NCBI RefSeq assembly: GCF_015140235.1
Contig: NZ_AP023321.1
Location: forward strand, 1,974,501 to 2,038,500
DNA length: 64,000 nt
Source of the DNA: Solibaculum mannosilyticum
GTDB taxonomy: Bacteria > Bacillota > Clostridia > Oscillospirales > Acutalibacteraceae
Direction: 5' to 3'
The notes under the pieces are model-generated. The model had not been told where the DNA came from. It did no database searches and saw only the letters and a program-made list of their open reading frames with translations. Below are positions 51,516-61,708 of this stretch, in pieces (positions within the stretch are counted from its first letter, which is position 1; each line of letters starts with the position of its first letter). The translations under genes were made by a program, and so were the position numbers.

Positions 51516-52370
51516 GTGGAACTCAACAATTCAGACAAAGCCCAAGTATTAGCCCAGGCCCTCCCTTATATCCAGAAGTACTACAATAAAGTGGTGGTGG
51601 TCAAATACGGCGGCAATGCCATGATCAACGAGGACTTAAAGGCGGCCGTTATGAGCGATATTGTACTGCTGTCGCTGGTGGGAATCCGCATTGTGCTGGT
51701 TCACGGCGGCGGTCCGGAGATCACCGAAACCTTAAATGCCATGGGCAGGGAGAGCCGGTTTGTCGGGGGGCTGCGGTACACCGATGAAGAAACCGTCCGG
51801 GTGGTGCAGATGGTGCTGGCCGGCAAGACCAACAAGGATCTAGTGGGCCTTCTCCAGCAGAACAAAGGGCAAGCCCTTGGAATCTGCGGCATCGACGGCA
51901 AGACCATCCAGGTCAAAAAGATCGACAAAGACGTCGGATTTGTGGGGGAAATCACCGGGGTTCGGACAAAGCTTATCAACGACGCCCTCAACAACGGTTA
52001 TATCCCCGTCATCGCCACCATCGGATGTGACGAGCAGGGTGCCGTATACAACATCAACGCCGATGCCGCAGCAGCCCGCATCGCAGCTGAACTCCATGCC
52101 GAAAGCCTCATCTTGCTCACCGACATCCGGGGACTTCTGTGGGATAAGGAGGATGAATCCACCCTCATCACCTCGGTCAATGCCAGCGAGGTGCCGGCCC
52201 TCACCAGCAGGGGAATCATCCAAGGCGGTATGATCCCCAAAGTGGAATGCTGTGTGGAGGCCGTACGCCGGGGCGTCAGACAGGCCAACATCATTGATGG
52301 ACGCGTCCCTCACTCCATCCTCATCGAACTGCTCACCGACGAGGGCTTAGGCACCATGTTTCTGGGATAA
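51516..52370 (+). CDS. argB: Acetylglutamate kinase
   Basis: A 284-residue amino-acid kinase phosphorylating N-acetylglutamate. VVVKYGGNAM and VHGGGPEI form the phosphate-binding loops, followed by GLCGIDGK-type and NINADAAAARIA segments. The N-terminal helix before the first strand (KAQVLAQALPYIQKYYNK) is the extension associated with hexameric, arginine-inhibited kinases, so feedback inhibition is likely. The start is GTG at 51516, after AAGAGGAAAA, with 22 bases between it and argJ. Confidence 0.96.
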   Translation: MELNNSDKAQVLAQALPYIQKYYNKVVVVKYGGNAMINEDLKAAVMSDIVLLSLVGIRIVLVHGGGPEITETLNAMGRESRFVGGLRYTDEETVRVVQMVLAGKTNKDLVGLLQQNKGQALGICGIDGKTIQVKKIDKDVGFVGEITGVRTKLINDALNNGYIPVIATIGCDEQGAVYNINADAAAARIAAELHAESLILLTDIRGLLWDKEDESTLITSVNASEVPALTSRGIIQGGMIPKVECCVEAVRRGVRQANIIDGRVPHSILIELLTDEGLGTMFLG

Positions 52371-52388
52371 AGGAGGACATGTAAAACG

Positions 52389-53558
52389 ATGGATGATCTA
52401 AAAACATTGGACAGCCGTTATCTTGCCGGCACATACGGCCGGTTCGACCTTCAGGCAGTCAGCGGCAAAGGGGCCGTATGCACCGGTCTTGACGGCCGGG
52501 AATACATCGACTTCACCTCCGGAATCGGCGTCAATTCGCTGGGATGGGGGGATCCCGATTGGGTGGAGGCTGTAAGCCGTCAGGCGGCGGGCCTCCAGCA
52601 TATCTCAAACCTCTATTATACCGCTCCCATGATCGGACTGGCCCAGACCCTCTGCACACGCACCGGCATGGACAAGGTTTTCTTCTGCAATTCCGGCGCA
52701 GAGGCCAACGAATGCATGATCAAAACCGCTCGGAAATACAATGCCGACCATTACGGCAAAGGCCGTCACACCATTCTGGCACTGGAAAACAGCTTTCACG
52801 GCCGCACCATCACCACCCTTTCGGCCACCGGTCAAGATGTATTTCATCGGTATTTCGATCCCTTTACCGACGGATTCTCCTTCTTCCAGGCCAATGATCT
52901 CTCCTCCTTTACCGCTTATCTAAATGGCAATCATACCATCGGCGGAGTCCTGCTGGAACTCATCCAGGGCGAAGGAGGCGTCGTCCCTCTGGATCAGGAA
53001 TTCGTCCAAGGCATCGCCAAACTATGCGAAGAACAGGATATCCTCCTGATGGTGGATGAAGTACAGACCGGCATGGGACGCACAGGAAAGCTTCTGTGCT
53101 GCGAGCACTACGGCATCCGCCCCAATCTCGTGAGCCTTGCTAAGGGACTGGGCGGCGGGCTGCCCATCGGCGCCGTCCTATTTGATGAGAAATGTGCCGA
53201 TGTCCTAGGCCCCGGTGATCACGGCACCACCTATGGCGGAAATCCTGTGGCCTGTGCCGGCGCTCAGGTGGTACTTTCCAAATTAACCGATTCACTGCTA
53301 AAAGAAGTGGAGCAAAAGGGACAGTATATGACAGAAAAGGTACTGTCCATGCCCAAGGTGAAAAGCATAGAAGGAAAAGGTATGATGCTGGGCATCACCC
53401 TGGACGGTGACAGCAAAGCTCTAGCTGCCGCTTGTTTGGAAAAAGGACTGATGATCCTAACCGCCAAGGCAAAGCTTCGGATGCTCCCACCCTTGACCAT
53501 TTCCTACGAGGAAATCGATCGAGGATTAACCATATTAAATGAGGTGTTAAGCGTATGA
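52389..53558 (+). CDS. argD: Acetylornithine aminotransferase
   Basis: A 389-residue class III PLP transaminase making N-acetylornithine. It has FCNSGAEANECMIKTAR, NSFHGRTITTLSATG, DEVQTGMGRTGKL with the PLP-binding Asp, and SLAKGLGGGLPIGA with the Schiff-base Lys. The ATG at 52389 follows AAAGGAGG. Its end overlaps argF by four bases. Confidence 0.95.
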   Translation: MDDLKTLDSRYLAGTYGRFDLQAVSGKGAVCTGLDGREYIDFTSGIGVNSLGWGDPDWVEAVSRQAAGLQHISNLYYTAPMIGLAQTLCTRTGMDKVFFCNSGAEANECMIKTARKYNADHYGKGRHTILALENSFHGRTITTLSATGQDVFHRYFDPFTDGFSFFQANDLSSFTAYLNGNHTIGGVLLELIQGEGGVVPLDQEFVQGIAKLCEEQDILLMVDEVQTGMGRTGKLLCCEHYGIRPNLVSLAKGLGGGLPIGAVLFDEKCADVLGPGDHGTTYGGNPVACAGAQVVLSKLTDSLLKEVEQKGQYMTEKVLSMPKVKSIEGKGMMLGITLDGDSKALAAACLEKGLMILTAKAKLRMLPPLTISYEEIDRGLTILNEVLSV

Positions 53559-54463
53559 ACCATTTACTCAAATTGCTGGATTTGTCCACCGACGAGATCC
53601 TGGAACTCTTAAATCTGGCCGATCAGCTCAAATACGAACAAAAACACGATATGAAACATCCCTATTTGGAAGGTCAAACCCTGGGTATGATTTTCCAGAA
53701 ATCCTCTACCCGCACCCGGGTTTCCTTTGAAGTTGGCATGAGCCAACTGGGCGGAACCGCCCTGTTTCTGTCCAATCGCGATCTGCAAATCGGCCGCGGG
53801 GAACCGGTCCAAGATACTGCTCGTGTGCTCTCCCGGTACCTGGACGGCATCATGATCCGCACCTTCGCCCAGCAAGAGGTGGAAGATCTGGCTACCTACG
53901 GCAGTATCCCTATCATCAACGGCCTGACCGATTTCTGTCATCCCTGCCAGGTGCTGGCCGATCTCATGACGGTGCGGGAACATAAAAAACGCCTGGAAGG
54001 TCTACAGATGTGCTACATCGGCGACGGCAATAATATGGCCAATTCCCTTATTGTAGGCTGTCTCAAGGCGGGGATGCAGGTGTCCATTGCCACGCCGGAT
54101 GACTATCGTCCGGACGCCGCCGTATTGGAATTCGCCAAAGGATATGGGGAGAAATTCCGCCTGACCAGCGACGTCAAAAAGGCGGCCGAAGGCGCCGATG
54201 TCATCTTCACCGACGTATGGGCTTCCATGGGACAGGAGGAGGAAGCGGAACTCCGTCGGAAAGCCTTTGCCGGATATCAAATCAACGAGGAGCTCCTCAA
54301 GGTATGCGCTCCCGACGTCATGGTCCAGCACTGTCTGCCTGCCCACCGCGGGGAGGAAATCTCGGCTGAAACCTTTGAAAAACACGCCGATGAAATCTTT
54401 GACGAAGCGGAAAACCGTCTGCATGCGCAAAAGGCTGTTCTGGTCAAACTGATGAAAAAATAA
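53555..54463 (+). CDS. argF: Ornithine carbamoyltransferase
   Basis: A 302-residue enzyme making citrulline from ornithine and carbamoyl phosphate. It has the carbamoyl-phosphate loop SSTRTRVSFE, DFCHPCQVLADL, the ornithine site DVWASMGQEEE, and HCLPAHRGEEIS. The start ATG overlaps the argD stop (ATGA). It closes the operon; carbamoyl-phosphate synthase is elsewhere. No convincing terminator separates it from the next promoter. Confidence 0.97.
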   Translation: MNHLLKLLDLSTDEILELLNLADQLKYEQKHDMKHPYLEGQTLGMIFQKSSTRTRVSFEVGMSQLGGTALFLSNRDLQIGRGEPVQDTARVLSRYLDGIMIRTFAQQEVEDLATYGSIPIINGLTDFCHPCQVLADLMTVREHKKRLEGLQMCYIGDGNNMANSLIVGCLKAGMQVSIATPDDYRPDAAVLEFAKGYGEKFRLTSDVKKAAEGADVIFTDVWASMGQEEEAELRRKAFAGYQINEELLKVCAPDVMVQHCLPAHRGEEISAETFEKHADEIFDEAENRLHAQKAVLVKLMKK

Positions 54464-54488
54464 TCTCTTCTTTTGGCAGTGATGCGCC

Positions 54489-54517
54489 TTGTTGCCCTTT
54501 GAGGGATGTGCTACAAT
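54489..54517 (+). promoter_or_regulatory. Promoter of the small zinc-ribbon gene
   Basis: TTGTTG (54489-54494), a 17-base spacer, and TACAAT (54512-54517). Confidence 0.55.
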
Positions 54518-54559
54518 CAGATCAACAGATGGTTTCTTTCATCATAAGGAGGGGTTGGT

Positions 54560-54799
54560 ATGAATTGTCCCTTTTGCGGCGCCCAGATGCAACAAGGCAA
54601 TGTGGTTACGGAAAACAGCGTAGGACTCTTCTTCTTGCCCCCGGATCAGTCTCCGGGTTTTTGGCTGGGAGACACATCCAACAGCATTGAGAAAAAAGGC
54701 GGTGTCGTGTTGGACGGCCCTTATCATTTCCGCATCAATCACACCGAGCTGCCCGCCTTCCTGTGCGGGACCTGCCGGAAGATCATCTTTGATTACTAA
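54560..54799 (+). CDS. Small zinc-ribbon protein (DUF6487-like)
   Basis: A 79-residue protein with CPFCGAQM at the start and CGTCRKIIFDY at the end, giving two CxxC knuckles that should bind one zinc. The intervening region (PPDQSPGFW, HTELPAFL) matches a PF20097-type family of unknown function common in Firmicutes. The ATG at 54560 follows AAGGAGG. A hairpin with a T-run at ~54864-54896 may end the transcript. Confidence 0.78.
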   Translation: MNCPFCGAQMQQGNVVTENSVGLFFLPPDQSPGFWLGDTSNSIEKKGGVVLDGPYHFRINHTELPAFLCGTCRKIIFDY

Positions 54800-54863
54800 G
54801 GGAAGCCTAGTTTTCCCTTTGATGTTTTTTGTTCTTATCCGCAAACGAAATGAATAAAATGAG

Positions 54864-54898
54864 AAAAAGGCCGAGTGTTCAACTTGGTCTTTTTCTTT
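54864..54898 (+). terminator. Terminator after the zinc-ribbon gene
   Basis: An imperfect stem of AAAAGGCCGAGT and ACTTGGTCTTTT around a short loop, followed by TTCTTTG. Confidence 0.6.
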
Positions 54899-54968
54899 GA
54901 AATTTTGAAATCGGTTTTCCTCTGCTGAATAAAACAATGGCTTTTGAAACAATTAAGGATACTTCGTG

Positions 54969-54997
54969 TTGACTTCGTTCTAAAAATAGAGTATTAT
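54969..54997 (+). promoter_or_regulatory. Promoter of the ferric-type ABC operon
   Basis: TTGACT (54969-54974), a 17-base spacer, and TATTAT (54992-54997). The leader of ~140 bases to 55142 has small hairpins (for example GCTGAAAAACAGC near 55032) but no riboswitch that I recognise. Confidence 0.65.
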
Positions 54998-55141
54998 GAA
55001 TAAATATGAACTGTAATATTGTGTCCTTTTGGCTGAAAAACAGCTTTATCTGTTCAGATCAGAATAGAAAATTAGACTTTTAATATTTTGTTGTTTTAGC
55101 AGCAAAATAAGCCGTGCATTTTGTGGAGAATGAGGTTTGGT

Positions 55142-56122
55142 ATGAAAAAGGGAATTGTTGCTTTATTGCTTGTAACGCTTCTGTTTACTTTAATGGCCGA
55201 CTTTGGGGGAAAGGAAAGTATTGTGATCTGTTCATCCGCCGAGCAGTTCCGCAATGACTGCCTGCAGGAAAAACTCAATGAAAAGTTCCCTCAGTACAAT
55301 GTTATCGTCATGTACATGCCCACCGGCAAAACCGCTGCGAAAATACTCACGGAAGGTAAAAACACAGAGGTGGATATGTTGGTAGGCGTCGAAACGGGAT
55401 ATCTCAGAAAAATTCAAGACAGTCTTGCCGATATCTCGGGGAGAAGCAACATCCAGTATATCGACGGCCTCGGCCCGGAGAATTACGAGAACCGGTGGGT
55501 AACGTGGGAACGTTTTGCCGGCGCTATCATTGTGAACACCGAAGTCTTGGAAAAACATGGTCTGGAGGCTCCTAAAACTTATGAGGACCTTCTCAAACCG
55601 GAATATAAAAATTTAGTGGCGATGCCCGATCCTAAGTCCAGCGGCACCGGCTACTTTTTCTATAAGAATTGGGTCAATACCATGGGGGAAGACGAGGCTC
55701 TGGCCTATGTGGACAAACTGCACGATAATCTTAAGCAGTTCACGGAATCAGGATCCGGCCCCATCAAGATGCTCACACAGGGCGAAGTCGCGGTTGGTCT
55801 TGGTATGACCTTCCAGGCCGTCAGCGAAATCAACGAGGGGCAGCCTTTTGAGATTATTTATCCGCCTACCGGTTCCCCCTACTCTTTGACCGGTACAGCT
55901 CTCATCGATGGCCATCAGGATAAAACCGGTGTTTCGGAAGTTTTTGACTACATTATCAACGACTTCCTCGTGTACGACAAGGAAAACTTTTCACCAGAAC
56001 TGGTTTTAGAAGATCAGAAAAACAACATCCCCAATTATCCACAGGACATCCAGTACGCCGATATGACGGGAATTGAAGATGTGGAAGAGAAAGAGAGGCT
56101 GCTGTCCATATGGAAGTATTAA
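55142..56122 (+). CDS. Extracellular solute-binding protein, ferric/FbpA-like
   Basis: A 326-residue periplasm-type binding protein. The N-terminus (MKKGIVALLLVTLLFTLMAD) is a signal or anchor segment without a lipobox Cys. The mature part opens with IVICSSAEQF, VDMLVGVETGYL and the typical class 1/FbpA-like strand order. WVNTMGEDEAL and GEVAVGLGM follow. It heads a three-gene importer with an ATPase and a fused double permease. Fe3+ is the leading guess from permease architecture; phosphonate or polyamine-type ligands cannot be excluded. The ATG at 55142 follows GAGG. Confidence 0.82.
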   Translation: MKKGIVALLLVTLLFTLMADFGGKESIVICSSAEQFRNDCLQEKLNEKFPQYNVIVMYMPTGKTAAKILTEGKNTEVDMLVGVETGYLRKIQDSLADISGRSNIQYIDGLGPENYENRWVTWERFAGAIIVNTEVLEKHGLEAPKTYEDLLKPEYKNLVAMPDPKSSGTGYFFYKNWVNTMGEDEALAYVDKLHDNLKQFTESGSGPIKMLTQGEVAVGLGMTFQAVSEINEGQPFEIIYPPTGSPYSLTGTALIDGHQDKTGVSEVFDYIINDFLVYDKENFSPELVLEDQKNNIPNYPQDIQYADMTGIEDVEEKERLLSIWKY

Positions 56123-56850
56123 CACCAAAACTTTCCGTTCGGAATCTCTGTAAAAGTTATGACAATAAAATCGTGCTGAATAACCTGTCCTTTGATCTGA
56201 TGGAAGGGGAATTTCTCTCCATCCTAGGCCCCAGCGGATGCGGCAAAACCACTTTATTGCGCATTCTCATCGGCCTGGAAAAGGCGGACAGCGGGGAAAT
56301 CCTAAAAAGTGGAACCGATATCTCAGGGCTTTCCAGCTTTGACCGAGGGATGGGGATTGTATTCCAAAACTACGCTTTGTTCCCCAATATGACGGTGCTT
56401 CAGAATGTGCAGTACGCCTTGACCCTGCGCAAGGATACCAAAAAAGAGGCAAAGAACATCGCCATGCACACCTTGGAGCAGGTGGGGTTACTGGATCAAA
56501 TCAATAAAAAACCGGCTCAGCTCTCCGGAGGACAGCAACAGCGTGTCGCCATCGCCCGTACTCTTGCCATGAATCCGGATATCATCCTGTTGGATGAACC
56601 CATTTCCGCATTGGACGTCACCAATCGTGAGATCATGAAAGCAGAATTAAAATCGCTACAGAAAAAATTCCACGCCACCATGCTGTTTATCACCCACGAC
56701 CAGGAAGAAGCTTTTTTCCTCAGCGATCGCATTATGGTCATGAACAGCGGCAATGTGGAACAGTTGGATACCCCTCATTCCATCTACCAGAACCCGGCCA
56801 GCGATTACGTTTCCTCCTTTGTGGTGGATCAATTGGATAAAAAGTACTAG
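56110..56850 (+). CDS. ABC transporter ATPase of the ferric-type importer
   Basis: A 246-residue ATPase with Walker A GPSGCGKTT near 38, Q-loop GIVFQNYALFPNMTV, signature LSGGQQQRVA, Walker B DIILLDEPISALD, and the H-loop FITHDQEEAF. This is the CysA/PotA/FbpC subgroup pattern, but it lacks the long C-terminal regulatory domain of many of these, being only 246 residues. It overlaps the binding-protein gene by 13 bases. Confidence 0.92.
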   Translation: MEVLTPKLSVRNLCKSYDNKIVLNNLSFDLMEGEFLSILGPSGCGKTTLLRILIGLEKADSGEILKSGTDISGLSSFDRGMGIVFQNYALFPNMTVLQNVQYALTLRKDTKKEAKNIAMHTLEQVGLLDQINKKPAQLSGGQQQRVAIARTLAMNPDIILLDEPISALDVTNREIMKAELKSLQKKFHATMLFITHDQEEAFFLSDRIMVMNSGNVEQLDTPHSIYQNPASDYVSSFVVDQLDKKY

Positions 56851-56881
56851 GATCTCTTGCGTTATACAGGACGGGATTGCC

Positions 56882-58498
56882 ATGAATAATAAAAAATTTT
56901 TCTCATTAAAATCCCTGCTTCTAATTTATCTGCTGGTTACAATTGCCTTTCCGGTTCTGATTTTATTTAGCAGCATCCGCGGCGAACATATTCAAAGTGT
57001 CTTTTCCTCCCAGCAGTTCTGGCCCATGCTTCAGAACTCCCTGATTACCACTTTGTCTGCAACGGTCATTTCCGTTACGCTGTCCTTTTTCCTGGCATGG
57101 CTTCTCAACCGATCCAATATCCGGTTTAAATCTATCTTTGTGGTCTTGTTTACCATCCCCATGCTCATCCCCAGTATCTCCCATGGTATGGGGCTGGTTC
57201 TCCTCTTTGGCGACAACGGCCTCATTACCAACCTTCTGGGGATCAACATCGGTCTCTATGGATACCCCGGTATCATTATGGGATCGGTGCTCTATTCTTT
57301 CCCGGTTTCTTTTCTCATGTTCCATGACTCCTTCCAGTACGAGGACTACACCATCTACGAAGCGGCCAGTGTGCTGGGTCTTTCCAAATGGAAACAGTTT
57401 TTGACCATCACCATGCCGTCCATGCGGCGCACGATGTTGTCGGCTGTGTTGGCTGTGTTTACCATGGTATTTACCGACTACGGCGTCCCCCTGATGACGG
57501 GTGGAACCGACATGACCTTGCCGGTGTATATGTACCGCGAGGTTATCGGTATGATGAACTTCTCCAACGGTGCTGTCATTGGTATTCTCCTGCTTCTGCC
57601 GGCTGTGGCCGCCTTTTTGCTGGATCTGAAAAACAGCGGCATCAACGCTTCCAGCAGTACGGTTACCAAGTCCTACCTCATTGAACCAAACAAGAAACGG
57701 GATATTTTGGTATATGTCATCTTCGGCGTGGTTCTGATTCTGATCTGTTTGCCCATTATCGCTTTTATTTGCTTGAGCTTTGTCGAACAGTATCCCATTG
57801 ATATGTCCTTCTCTCTGGACACCATTACCAAGCTGTTTTCCGATGGAATTGGGATGTATTTTATCAATTCTCTTGCCATCGCACTGCTTACAGCATTGTT
57901 TGGAACCTGCCTTTCCTATTTCTCGGCTTATATTACAGCACGGTCCAAAAAATCAATCTCCAACAAGATGCTTCACTTTATCAGCATGTTGTCCCTGGCT
58001 GTCCCGGGTATCGTTCTAGGTCTTTCCTTTGCGCTTACCTTTAAGAACATGCCCTTTTACTCCACCATCTTTATCCTGGTATTGGTCAACATTGTCCACT
58101 TTTTCTCCTCCCCCTATCTGCTTGCCTACAATTCTCTTTCCAAGTTTAATCCCAATCTGGAAGATGTCTCCCAGACTCTTGGTATCAGCCGGTTCAAGAT
58201 GCTCTTCTCGGTGTATATCCCATGCACCAAGGCCACCATTGTGGAGATGTACAGTTACTTTTTCGTGAATGCTATGATCACCATCTCGGCAGTCTCCTTC
58301 CTGGTGAACTTCCGCACCATGCCTTTGGCCCTCTTGATCCCACAGTTGGAGTCCCAATCCTTTATCGAAGGTACGGCACTGGTATCCCTGCTTATCCTGG
58401 TCATCAATTTGATAGGAAAAGCCATTGTGTTCTTTGTCAAACGCTCTATTTCCAAGGGTGAAAACCAGAATAGTAATCTTCTATCCGAACGCGATTGA
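56882..58498 (+). CDS. Fused double permease of the ferric-type importer
   Basis: A 538-residue membrane protein with two BPD-type permease halves in one chain, the FbpB architecture. Half one (~1-270) has the EAA loop YEDYTIYEAASVLGLSKW. Half two (~300-535) has its own, LEDVSQTLGISRFKMLF. About 12 helices are visible. The ATG at 56882 lies 31 bases after the ATPase stop, with a weak ribosome site. The C-terminus is cytosolic and charged. A terminator follows. Confidence 0.9.
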   Translation: MNNKKFFSLKSLLLIYLLVTIAFPVLILFSSIRGEHIQSVFSSQQFWPMLQNSLITTLSATVISVTLSFFLAWLLNRSNIRFKSIFVVLFTIPMLIPSISHGMGLVLLFGDNGLITNLLGINIGLYGYPGIIMGSVLYSFPVSFLMFHDSFQYEDYTIYEAASVLGLSKWKQFLTITMPSMRRTMLSAVLAVFTMVFTDYGVPLMTGGTDMTLPVYMYREVIGMMNFSNGAVIGILLLLPAVAAFLLDLKNSGINASSSTVTKSYLIEPNKKRDILVYVIFGVVLILICLPIIAFICLSFVEQYPIDMSFSLDTITKLFSDGIGMYFINSLAIALLTALFGTCLSYFSAYITARSKKSISNKMLHFISMLSLAVPGIVLGLSFALTFKNMPFYSTIFILVLVNIVHFFSSPYLLAYNSLSKFNPNLEDVSQTLGISRFKMLFSVYIPCTKATIVEMYSYFFVNAMITISAVSFLVNFRTMPLALLIPQLESQSFIEGTALVSLLILVINLIGKAIVFFVKRSISKGENQNSNLLSERD

Positions 58499-58518
58499 CA
58501 CTTATCCTTCACTTTTAT

Positions 58519-58552
58519 AAGGTCGGTTCTGATGTCAGAACCGACCTTTTTC
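58519..58552 (+). terminator. Terminator of the ferric-type importer operon
   Basis: A perfect 14-bp stem (58519-58532 with 58535-58548) is followed by T's. Confidence 0.85.
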
Positions 58553-58614
58553 CATACGATGTAGCCCTTCTTTTCTCTTCTTCCCTATTTTTATTGCATA
58601 GAGTAATAGAGACA

Positions 58615-58653
58615 AAATAAAAAGGCATCTTCCCAAAAGGAAGATGCCTTTTT
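58615..58653 (-). terminator. Terminator of the ribosomal/rpoA operon
   Basis: A perfect 15-bp stem (58619-58633 with 58639-58653), 19 bases beyond the rplQ stop on the minus strand. Confidence 0.85.
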
Positions 58654-58672
58654 GAGTCCTACAAAACCGGAC

Positions 58673-59014
58673 TTAGATCAATTCAATGATAGCCATCTCG
58701 GCAGCGTCGCCGCGACGGGGACCAGTCTTGATGATGCGAGTATAGCCGCCGTTACGATCGGCATACTTGGGGGCAATCTCGTCAAACAGCTTTTTCACAA
58801 CTGCTTCCTTGGTAATAAAGCCCATGGCCAAACGCTTATTGTGCAGGCTGGGTTCTTTTCCCAAGGTGATGAGCTTTTCCGTCAGGGAGCGCACTTCCTT
58901 GGCCCTGGTGACGGTGGTCTCTATTCTGCCCTTCTCGAGGAGAAAGGTCACCATGGCTCTCAGCATTGCCAATCTATGAGAGGTGGCTCTGCCGAGCTTT
59001 CTGGTACCGGGCAT
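58673..59014 (-). CDS. rplQ: 50S ribosomal protein L17
   Basis: A 113-residue ribosomal protein. It starts [21 protein letters not shown] and ends with [21 protein letters not shown], both characteristic. The ATG at 59014 follows AAAAGGAGTG, three codons inside a longer possible reading. Last gene of the cluster, directly after rpoA. Confidence 0.98.
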   Translation of the reverse strand: MPGTRKLGRATSHRLAMLRAMVTFLLEKGRIETTVTRAKEVRSLTEKLITLGKEPSLHNKRLAMGFITKEAVVKKLFDEIAPKYADRNGGYTRIIKTGPRRGDAAEMAIIELI

Positions 59015-59059
59015 TCTAATCACTCCTTTTGCGAAGTATGAAAGGTTTCGGGATTCCTA

Positions 59060-60010
59060 TTATTCTTCTTCCCTGCTCAGGGAGAAGCCGAGAGCCGCGA
59101 GCTTCGCAATCACTTCTTCCAGCGATTTGCGGCCCAAGTTACGGACTTTCATCATGTCCTCTTCCGACTTGTTGATCAAGTCTTCCACAGTGTTGATGCC
59201 CGCACGTTTGAGACAGTTGAAGGACCGGACCGACAGATCCAATTCTTCAATGGTCATCTCCAGCACCTTTTCCTTGCCTTTGTCGTCCTTCTCCACCATG
59301 ATCTCGGTGGCAAAGGTCTCATCCGACAGGTCGGCAAACAGGTTGAGATGCTCGGTCAGCACCTTCGCCGCCAGAGATACTGCCTCTTTGGCTGAGAGTG
59401 TGCCGTTGGTCCAAACCTCCAGGGTCAGCTTATCGTAGTCGGTAATCTGGCCCACGCGGGTATTTTCCACATTAAAGTTGACTTTGACACAAGGGGTATA
59501 GATCGAGTCGACCGGGATGACGCCGATGGCCGACTGCATCAATTGCTTGTTGCGTTCGGCCGGTACATATCCGCGGCCCTTGTCGATGGTAATCTCCATA
59601 TAGAGTTTGCCATCTTCGCCCAAGGTGGCGATGTGCATATCGGGGTTGAGGATCTCCACTTCCGAATCGCATTTGATGGATCCGGCAGTGATCTCGGTCT
59701 CCCCTTCTGCTTCGATGTAGACAATTTTAGGACCGTCGCCATGAATCTTGGCCGTCAGGCCTTTGATATTGAGGATGATTTCGGTCACATCCTCTTTGAC
59801 GCCGGGAATCGTGGAAAACTCGTGCAGGATGCCGTCGATCTTAACCGACATGACGGCCACGCCAGGCAAGGACGATAGCAATACTCTGCGCAGGCTGTTG
59901 CCGAGGGTGATACCATAGCCTCTCTCCAACGGCTCTACGGTAAATTTACCGTAGGAACCGTCCGGCGAGAGCTCAACTGTATCGATTTTTGGTTTTTCAA
60001 TCTCGATCAT
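59060..60010 (-). CDS. rpoA: RNA polymerase alpha subunit
   Basis: A 316-residue subunit. The N-terminal assembly domain spans ~1-230 ([23 protein letters not shown] in pieces, ILNIKGL). A flexible linker is followed by the C-terminal domain with [22 protein letters not shown] and [13 protein letters not shown], which contacts UP elements and activators. The ATG at 60010 follows GGAGGGCTTTT. Order rpsD-rpoA-rplQ is standard. Confidence 0.98.
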   Translation of the reverse strand: MIEIEKPKIDTVELSPDGSYGKFTVEPLERGYGITLGNSLRRVLLSSLPGVAVMSVKIDGILHEFSTIPGVKEDVTEIILNIKGLTAKIHGDGPKIVYIEAEGETEITAGSIKCDSEVEILNPDMHIATLGEDGKLYMEITIDKGRGYVPAERNKQLMQSAIGVIPVDSIYTPCVKVNFNVENTRVGQITDYDKLTLEVWTNGTLSAKEAVSLAAKVLTEHLNLFADLSDETFATEIMVEKDDKGKEKVLEMTIEELDLSVRSFNCLKRAGINTVEDLINKSEEDMMKVRNLGRKSLEEVIAKLAALGFSLSREEE

Positions 60011-60095
60011 AAAAGCCCTCCTTGACAGATACAAGCGTGTAATACGCCTGTGATAATGAATCTATCCTGCGATGCCAATGAAAAACAAATGGGCA

Positions 60096-60698
60096 TTACT
60101 TGGAGTAGAGCTCGACGATCAGATGCTCCTCGACGGGCAGATCGATGTCCTCACGGGCGGGCATTTTGGTAACAGTACCCTTGAGGGTATTCTTTTCACG
60201 CTCCAGCCACTGGGGCAGCATCACCATGGGGGCATCCTCGCCGGTCAGCTTGCTGAATTTGGCAGAGCTGCGGCTGGAAGCGACCACTTCAATGACGTCG
60301 CCGGGCTTGACCAGATAGGAGGGGATGTTGACCTTTCTGCCATTCACGGTAAAATGTGCATGGCTGACGGCCTGACGGGCCTCACGACGGGTCTGGACAA
60401 ATCCCAAACGGTATACAACGTTATCCAGGCGGCGCTCCACCAGCACCAGCAGGTTCTCACCTGTTTTACCGGCCATACGGGAAGCTTTGTCGTAATACTC
60501 GCGGAACTGCTTCTCCATAATGCCGTAAACAAATTTAACCTTCTGCTTCTCAGCCAGCTGCAAAGCATACTCGCTCTTTTTCTTTCTCATCTGGCCACCG
60601 GGGTTGCGATTGCTCGTTTTCTTCGCGTAACCCATGACGGCAGGAGAAATGCCCAGTGCTCGGCAGCGCTTGGCGATAGGCTGCATATTTCTAGCCAT
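60096..60698 (-). CDS. rpsD: 30S ribosomal protein S4
   Basis: A 200-residue 16S rRNA-binding assembly protein with an S4 RNA-binding domain (LVERRLDNVVYRLGFVQTRREARQAVSHAHF region in its central third). The N-terminus MARNMQPIAKRCRALG has a single Cys and not the four-Cys zinc site, as in many Firmicute copies. Also an expected translational repressor by family. Confidence 0.98.
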   Translation of the reverse strand: MARNMQPIAKRCRALGISPAVMGYAKKTSNRNPGGQMRKKKSEYALQLAEKQKVKFVYGIMEKQFREYYDKASRMAGKTGENLLVLVERRLDNVVYRLGFVQTRREARQAVSHAHFTVNGRKVNIPSYLVKPGDVIEVVASSRSSAKFSKLTGEDAPMVMLPQWLEREKNTLKGTVTKMPAREDIDLPVEEHLIVELYSK

Positions 60699-60718
60699 AA
60701 TTTTGTTTCTCCTTTCGA

Positions 60719-61120
60719 TCAGACACGCCGTCTCTTGGGAGGACGGCAGCCGTTGTGGGGAATGGGTGTGACGTCGCGGATCAGGCTCACTTCCAGACCA
60801 GCGGTCTGCAGGGCGCGGATGGCGGCTTCACGACCAGCGCCGGGGCCCTTTACGTACACTTCCACCGATTTCAGGCCATGCTCCATGGCAGCTTTTGCAG
60901 CGGTCTCGGCAGCGGTCTGAGCGGCAAAAGGAGTGGACTTTCTCGAGCCACGGAAACCGAGTTCACCAGAAGATGCCCAGGAAATGGCGTTGCCCTGCAC
61001 ATCGGTGATGGTCACGATGGTGTTGTTAAAAGTGGACTGAATATGAACCGCGCCTTTTTCGATGTTCTTACGCTCGCGGCGGCGGCGGGTAGTAGCTCTT
61101 TTTTGAGTCTTTGCGGCCAT
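60719..61120 (-). CDS. rpsK: 30S ribosomal protein S11
   Basis: A 133-residue platform protein. The basic N-tail ([12 protein letters not shown]) precedes [35 protein letters not shown] and [20 protein letters not shown], all signatures. Next to rpsM with a short gap. Confidence 0.98.
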   Translation of the reverse strand: MAAKTQKRATTRRRRERKNIEKGAVHIQSTFNNTIVTITDVQGNAISWASSGELGFRGSRKSTPFAAQTAAETAAKAAMEHGLKSVEVYVKGPGAGREAAIRALQTAGLEVSLIRDVTPIPHNGCRPPKRRRV

Positions 61121-61134
61121 CTTAGGTTCCCTCC

Positions 61135-61503
61135 TTACTTCTTCTTATTCGCAATGGTCTTCTTCGGACCTTTACGGGTACGGGCGTTGGTCTTGGAACG
61201 CTGGCCCCGGACCGGAAGTCCCTTGCGGTGGCGGACACCACGATAACAGCCGATTTCGATCAATCTCTTGATGTCGAATGCGACGTCACGGCGGAGGTCG
61301 CCTTCCACTCTCAGGTTATGGTCGATGTACTCACGCAGCTTGGAGACATCGTCTTCGGTCAAATCGCGGACACGGATGTCAGGATTGACGCCCGTGGCGG
61401 CGAGGATATCGTTGCTGGTCTTGCGGCCGATACCGAAAATGTAGGTAAGGCCAATCTCGACTCGCTTATCTCTAGGCAGGTCGACGCCGGCAATACGCGC
61501 CAT
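61135..61503 (-). CDS. rpsM: 30S ribosomal protein S13
   Basis: A 122-residue head protein contacting tRNA and the 50S bridge. [32 protein letters not shown] (helix-hairpin) and the tail [19 protein letters not shown]-like [15 protein letters not shown] are diagnostic. Confidence 0.98.
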   Translation of the reverse strand: MARIAGVDLPRDKRVEIGLTYIFGIGRKTSNDILAATGVNPDIRVRDLTEDDVSKLREYIDHNLRVEGDLRRDVAFDIKRLIEIGCYRGVRHRKGLPVRGQRSKTNARTRKGPKKTIANKKK

Positions 61504-61532
61504 AGTTTTGCACCTCCAAATTTGATCGCGCC

Positions 61533-61694
<162 letters not shown>

Positions 61695-61708
61695 TCAACG
61701 TATCTATT